DNA from: an uncultured Porphyromonadaceae bacterium
GTDB taxonomy: Bacteria > Bacteroidota > Bacteroidia > Bacteroidales > Muribaculaceae
Direction: 5' to 3'
Length of the DNA: 8,138 bases
NCBI GenBank assembly: GCA_900555165.1
Contig: USKE01000098.1
Span: 1-8,138, forward strand
Shown here: positions 6,570 through 8,138 of the stretch, piece by piece
Numbering within the stretch: position 1 is the first letter of the stretch
Layout: each line of letters starts with the position of its first letter
Position numbers and translations under genes: made by a program
Notes under the pieces: model-generated
What the model was told of the DNA's origin: nothing
Databases searched by the model: none
Seen by the model: only the letters and a program-made list of their open reading frames with translations

Positions 6570-7175
6570 GTGAAAGACTCTGAAAACAATACCGACCGGA
6601 TCATAGAGACCCACCCGTGGGAACCGTTCATACCCGACGGCGCCCGCATCCTCATAATGGGCACTTTCCCGCCGGGAAACCACCGGTGGTCGATGGATTT
6701 CTATTACCCGAATCCCATCAACGACTTCTGGCGCATAATGGGGCTGATTTTCCTGGGCGACAAGAACGCGCTGTGGCTCCCGGCCGAAAAGCGGTTTGAC
6801 CTGCAGGCTGTCATCGACCTCATGACGCGCCACCACATAGCGCTGAACGACACCGCACGCAAGGTGTGCCGCCTGAAGGGGAATGCCTCAGACAAGTATC
6901 TCGACATACTCGAGCCTGTGCCGCTGGCCTCGCTGCTCGACGCGATGCCCGACTGCCGCACGGTGGCTACCACCGGCGAGAAGGCTGCGGGAGTAATAGC
7001 GGAACTGACCGGCACCGACCTCCCGAAAATGGGAACCTCAGTAACCGCACCCGGTTTCTGCGGCCGCGACCTGGAGATATGGCGCATGCCCTCGACCTCA
7101 CGCGCATATCCCCTCCCCCTTGAGAAAAAAGCCGATTATTACCGGCGGATGCTTGAATCGGCCGGTATAATCTGA
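6570..7175 (+). CDS. Uracil/hypoxanthine-DNA glycosylase superfamily protein
   Basis: This 201-residue protein of the UDG superfamily most resembles the hypoxanthine (deoxyinosine) DNA glycosylase type, which starts base excision repair of deaminated bases. Motif 1 is GTFPPG (31-36) followed by YYPNPINDFWRIMG (45-58), matching the YY-NP-N-FW-IMG pattern of HDG-like members. The C-terminal motif is MPSTSRAY (173-180), in the place of the superfamily DNA-intercalation loop. The third position of motif 1 is F33, where Mug has Asn and family-4 UDGs have Glu, so catalysis must use other residues; N51 is a candidate. A TTGEKAAG-like segment (about 134-141) fits the fold. The start is GTG at 6570: an in-frame stop at 6549 leaves no ATG upstream, and the protein then begins close to the ETHPWEPFIP motif usual at the N-terminus. 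It follows the permease terminator, so it needs its own promoter; only a weak TAAATTTA at 6548-6555 is seen. The exact substrate is uncertain. Confidence 0.85.
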   Translation: MKDSENNTDRIIETHPWEPFIPDGARILIMGTFPPGNHRWSMDFYYPNPINDFWRIMGLIFLGDKNALWLPAEKRFDLQAVIDLMTRHHIALNDTARKVCRLKGNASDKYLDILEPVPLASLLDAMPDCRTVATTGEKAAGVIAELTGTDLPKMGTSVTAPGFCGRDLEIWRMPSTSRAYPLPLEKKADYYRRMLESAGII

Positions 7176-7265
7176 CAAACGTTTCAACCAATAAGTAACT
7201 GGTCGAAATTATTTCAATGTTTGTTCGAGGAAAATTTTTAGGAGATTTTTCTCGATGAAGAGGGA

Positions 7266-7281
7266 GTGTAGCGAGCTACAC
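7266..7281. other. Core hairpin of the palindromic element
   Basis: GTGTAGC-GA-GCTACAC is a perfect 7-bp inverted repeat at the symmetry centre (as RNA more likely a 6-bp stem with a CGAG loop). It is flanked by direct GATGAAGAG copies. There is no T-run after it, so it does not look like a conventional terminator even though the glycosylase gene has no other terminator before the antiporter. Confidence 0.75.
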
Positions 7282-7356
7282 GACTGATGAAGAGAGGAAA
7301 AGATTCAAATATTTTACCGAAGAAACATTGAAAGAATTAGACCGGTAACTATAAAA

Positions 7357-7364
7357 TAATTTTG
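7357..7364 (+). promoter_or_regulatory. Candidate -7 promoter box for the antiporter, inside the element
   Basis: TAATTTTG matches TAnnTTTG exactly and lies 12 nt before the antiporter ATG, so a transcript starting about 5-7 nt downstream would have almost no leader. The nearest TTG for a -33 element (7328-7330) is 26 nt away, longer than usual. The box lies in the duplicated right tip of the palindromic element, so the element may supply the promoter. AT-richness makes a chance match possible. Confidence 0.4.
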
Positions 7365-7375
7365 AACAGTTACTT

Positions 7376-8138
7376 ATGTTTCTTGACATCACATTACTTG
7401 TCGTCGGACTGGTGCTGATTCTCGCCGGCGCGAACTACATGACCGACGGCGCGGCCGCCCTTGCGAAACGCATGGGAATGTCTGACTTCATGGTGGGCCT
7501 CACCGTGGTCTCAATGATGACCAGTGCCCCCGAGCTGATGGTATCGATAACAAGCGCCATCAACGCCTCCACATCCATGGCGATAGGCAACATTGTCGGC
7601 TCGAACATCTTCAACATCCTCATAATCATAGGCGTCTGCGCCATGATCAGACCCATAAAGGTCACAGACGGCATTATGGTGAACGAGATACCGCTGGTGA
7701 TTCTGTCGTCGGTGGTACTGCTGACAATGGGAAGCGCGCCCATTCTTGACGGCGGCCCGATGACGCTGACGCGAGTCGACGGCATCCTGCTCCTGCTGTT
7801 CTTCATCATCTTCATGCGCTACACCATCGGCGCGGCAAAGAAAGCCCGCAACGATGACCCCACCGCCGAGGAAGGGGAGAAAAAGAAGACTATGCCGCTG
7901 TGGAAGGCGCTCGCGGCACTGCTGGGCGGTCTGGCCGGACTGATATTCGGTGGCGACTGGTTTGTCGACGGCGCATCGGGGCTTGCCAAGGCCATCGGGT
8001 GGTCAGAGAGCCTGATCGGCCTTACCATCTTGGCCGCAGGCACATCGCTGCCCGAGCTGGCCTCGTCGCTCGTGTCGCTGTTCAAAGGCAAAGCCGACAT
8101 GGCGCTGGGTAACGTCATCGGATCGAACATCGCCAACA
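7376..8138 (+). CDS. Calcium/sodium antiporter (YrbG-like), 3' end outside the window
   Basis: The first 254 residues of a cation:Ca2+ antiporter (CaCA family, PF01699) are present; full-length relatives have about 310-330, so the C-terminus is missing because the window ends. Such inner-membrane proteins exchange Na+ for Ca2+. Both inverted alpha-repeats are visible: repeat 1 with MTSAPELMVS (48-57) and GNIVGSNIFNIL (71-82), and repeat 2 with AGTSLPELASS (221-231) and GNVIGSN (245-251). E53 and E227 are the ion-binding acidic residues by family knowledge. A charged loop (about 153-172, rich in Lys/Glu/Asp) joins the halves. Repeat 1 reads SMMTSAPE where repeat 2 and most relatives have a Gly before Thr (M48 here). 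The ATG at 7376 is the only suitable start before the first membrane helix and overlaps the right tip of the palindromic element; no Shine-Dalgarno is seen. The gene symbol is left blank because YrbG-like is a family-level match. Confidence 0.93.
   Translation, partial: MFLDITLLVVGLVLILAGANYMTDGAAALAKRMGMSDFMVGLTVVSMMTSAPELMVSITSAINASTSMAIGNIVGSNIFNILIIIGVCAMIRPIKVTDGIMVNEIPLVILSSVVLLTMGSAPILDGGPMTLTRVDGILLLLFFIIFMRYTIGAAKKARNDDPTAEEGEKKKTMPLWKALAALLGGLAGLIFGGDWFVDGASGLAKAIGWSESLIGLTILAAGTSLPELASSLVSLFKGKADMALGNVIGSNIAN

Larger units (their letters stand above)
7191..7377. repeat. Near-palindromic intergenic element (MITE/REP-like or structured RNA)
   Basis: The 200-bp gap between the glycosylase and the antiporter is almost filled by inverted-repeat structure centred on 7273/7274. 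The left arm (7191-7227) matches the reverse complement of the right arm at about 30 of 37 positions with two single-base gaps; the best block is TTTCAATGTTT (7212-7222) against AAACATTGAAA (7323-7333). The tips ATAAGTAACTG (7191-7201) and CAGTTACTTAT (7367-7377) are also perfect inverted copies, because the right tip occurs twice (about 7332-7352 and 7354-7377). Inside are a hairpin CGAGGAAAA/TTTTTCTCG (7226-7234/7246-7254), a core hairpin (7266-7281) and two direct GATGAAGAG copies (7254-7262, 7286-7294). It has no coding capacity of note and is AT-richer than its neighbours. No convincing target-site duplication flanks it. Multicopy status cannot be tested here. Confidence 0.75.

Noticed and set aside
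7181..7382. GTTTC copies at 7181-7185 and 7378-7382 as a target-site duplication of the palindromic element
   Set aside because: The left copy is separated from the element tip by five bases while the right copy abuts it, so it does not form a proper flanking duplication.
1..8138. CRISPR array, tRNA or rRNA genes, insertion-sequence transposase, phage or plasmid genes
   Set aside because: No regularly spaced repeat set, no cloverleaf or rRNA-like sequence, and no transposase or integrase motifs were seen on either strand.

Overview
This window most likely comes from a fairly GC-rich member of the Bacteroidales, probably a gut Muribaculaceae-like or related lineage. The support is threefold. 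Promoter-like sites fit the Bacteroidetes -7 consensus TAnnTTTG (TAACTTTG twice, TAATTTTG once). Start codons have AT-rich leaders and no convincing Shine-Dalgarno sequence. The protein families (two-receiver/ATP-grasp protein, DedA, GadC-like permease, HDG-type glycosylase, YrbG-type antiporter) are also typical of Bacteroidales. Placement below order is inference.

Layout. Positions 1-127 are non-coding, apparently the leader of a minus-strand gene beyond the left edge; its -7 box (123-130) overlaps the stop codon of the gene before it. Positions 4580 down to 128 form a minus-strand operon of three closely spaced genes: a DedA/SNARE-associated membrane protein (3909-4580), ribulose-phosphate 3-epimerase (3228-3872), and a 1027-residue protein joining two receiver-like domains to a PEP-synthase-type ATP-grasp domain (128-3211). 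A divergent intergenic region (4581-4870) holds the operon promoter, a 5'-end stem-loop and a 22-bp tandem repeat on the dedA side. On the other side it holds two inverted repeats and a 12-bp duplication running into the permease start codon. On the plus strand follow a GadC-like APC permease (4871-6487), a strong stem-loop terminator (6510-6543), a UDG-superfamily DNA glycosylase with a GTG start (6570-7175), a near-palindromic intergenic element (about 7191-7377), and the first 254 codons of a Na+/Ca2+ antiporter that runs off the right edge.

How the genes work together. Rpe is core pentose phosphate metabolism. The receiver/ATP-grasp protein looks like a signalling-linked nucleotide- or PEP-type phosphotransfer enzyme whose reaction cannot be read from the sequence. 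DedA proteins serve membrane lipid/proton-motive-force homeostasis. The operon may therefore be housekeeping with no single pathway. The plus-strand genes look like independent units.

The most notable non-coding item is the 7191-7377 element. Its two arms are inverted copies about 80 nt long around a perfect GTGTAGC-GA-GCTACAC hairpin. Its right tip is duplicated, and the extra copy reaches into the start codon of the antiporter and carries its best -7 promoter candidate. It resembles a miniature non-autonomous (MITE/REP-like) or structured-RNA element. The most notable coding item is the receiver-receiver-ATP-grasp fusion, with one degenerate and one apparently intact receiver and no phosphohistidine domain.
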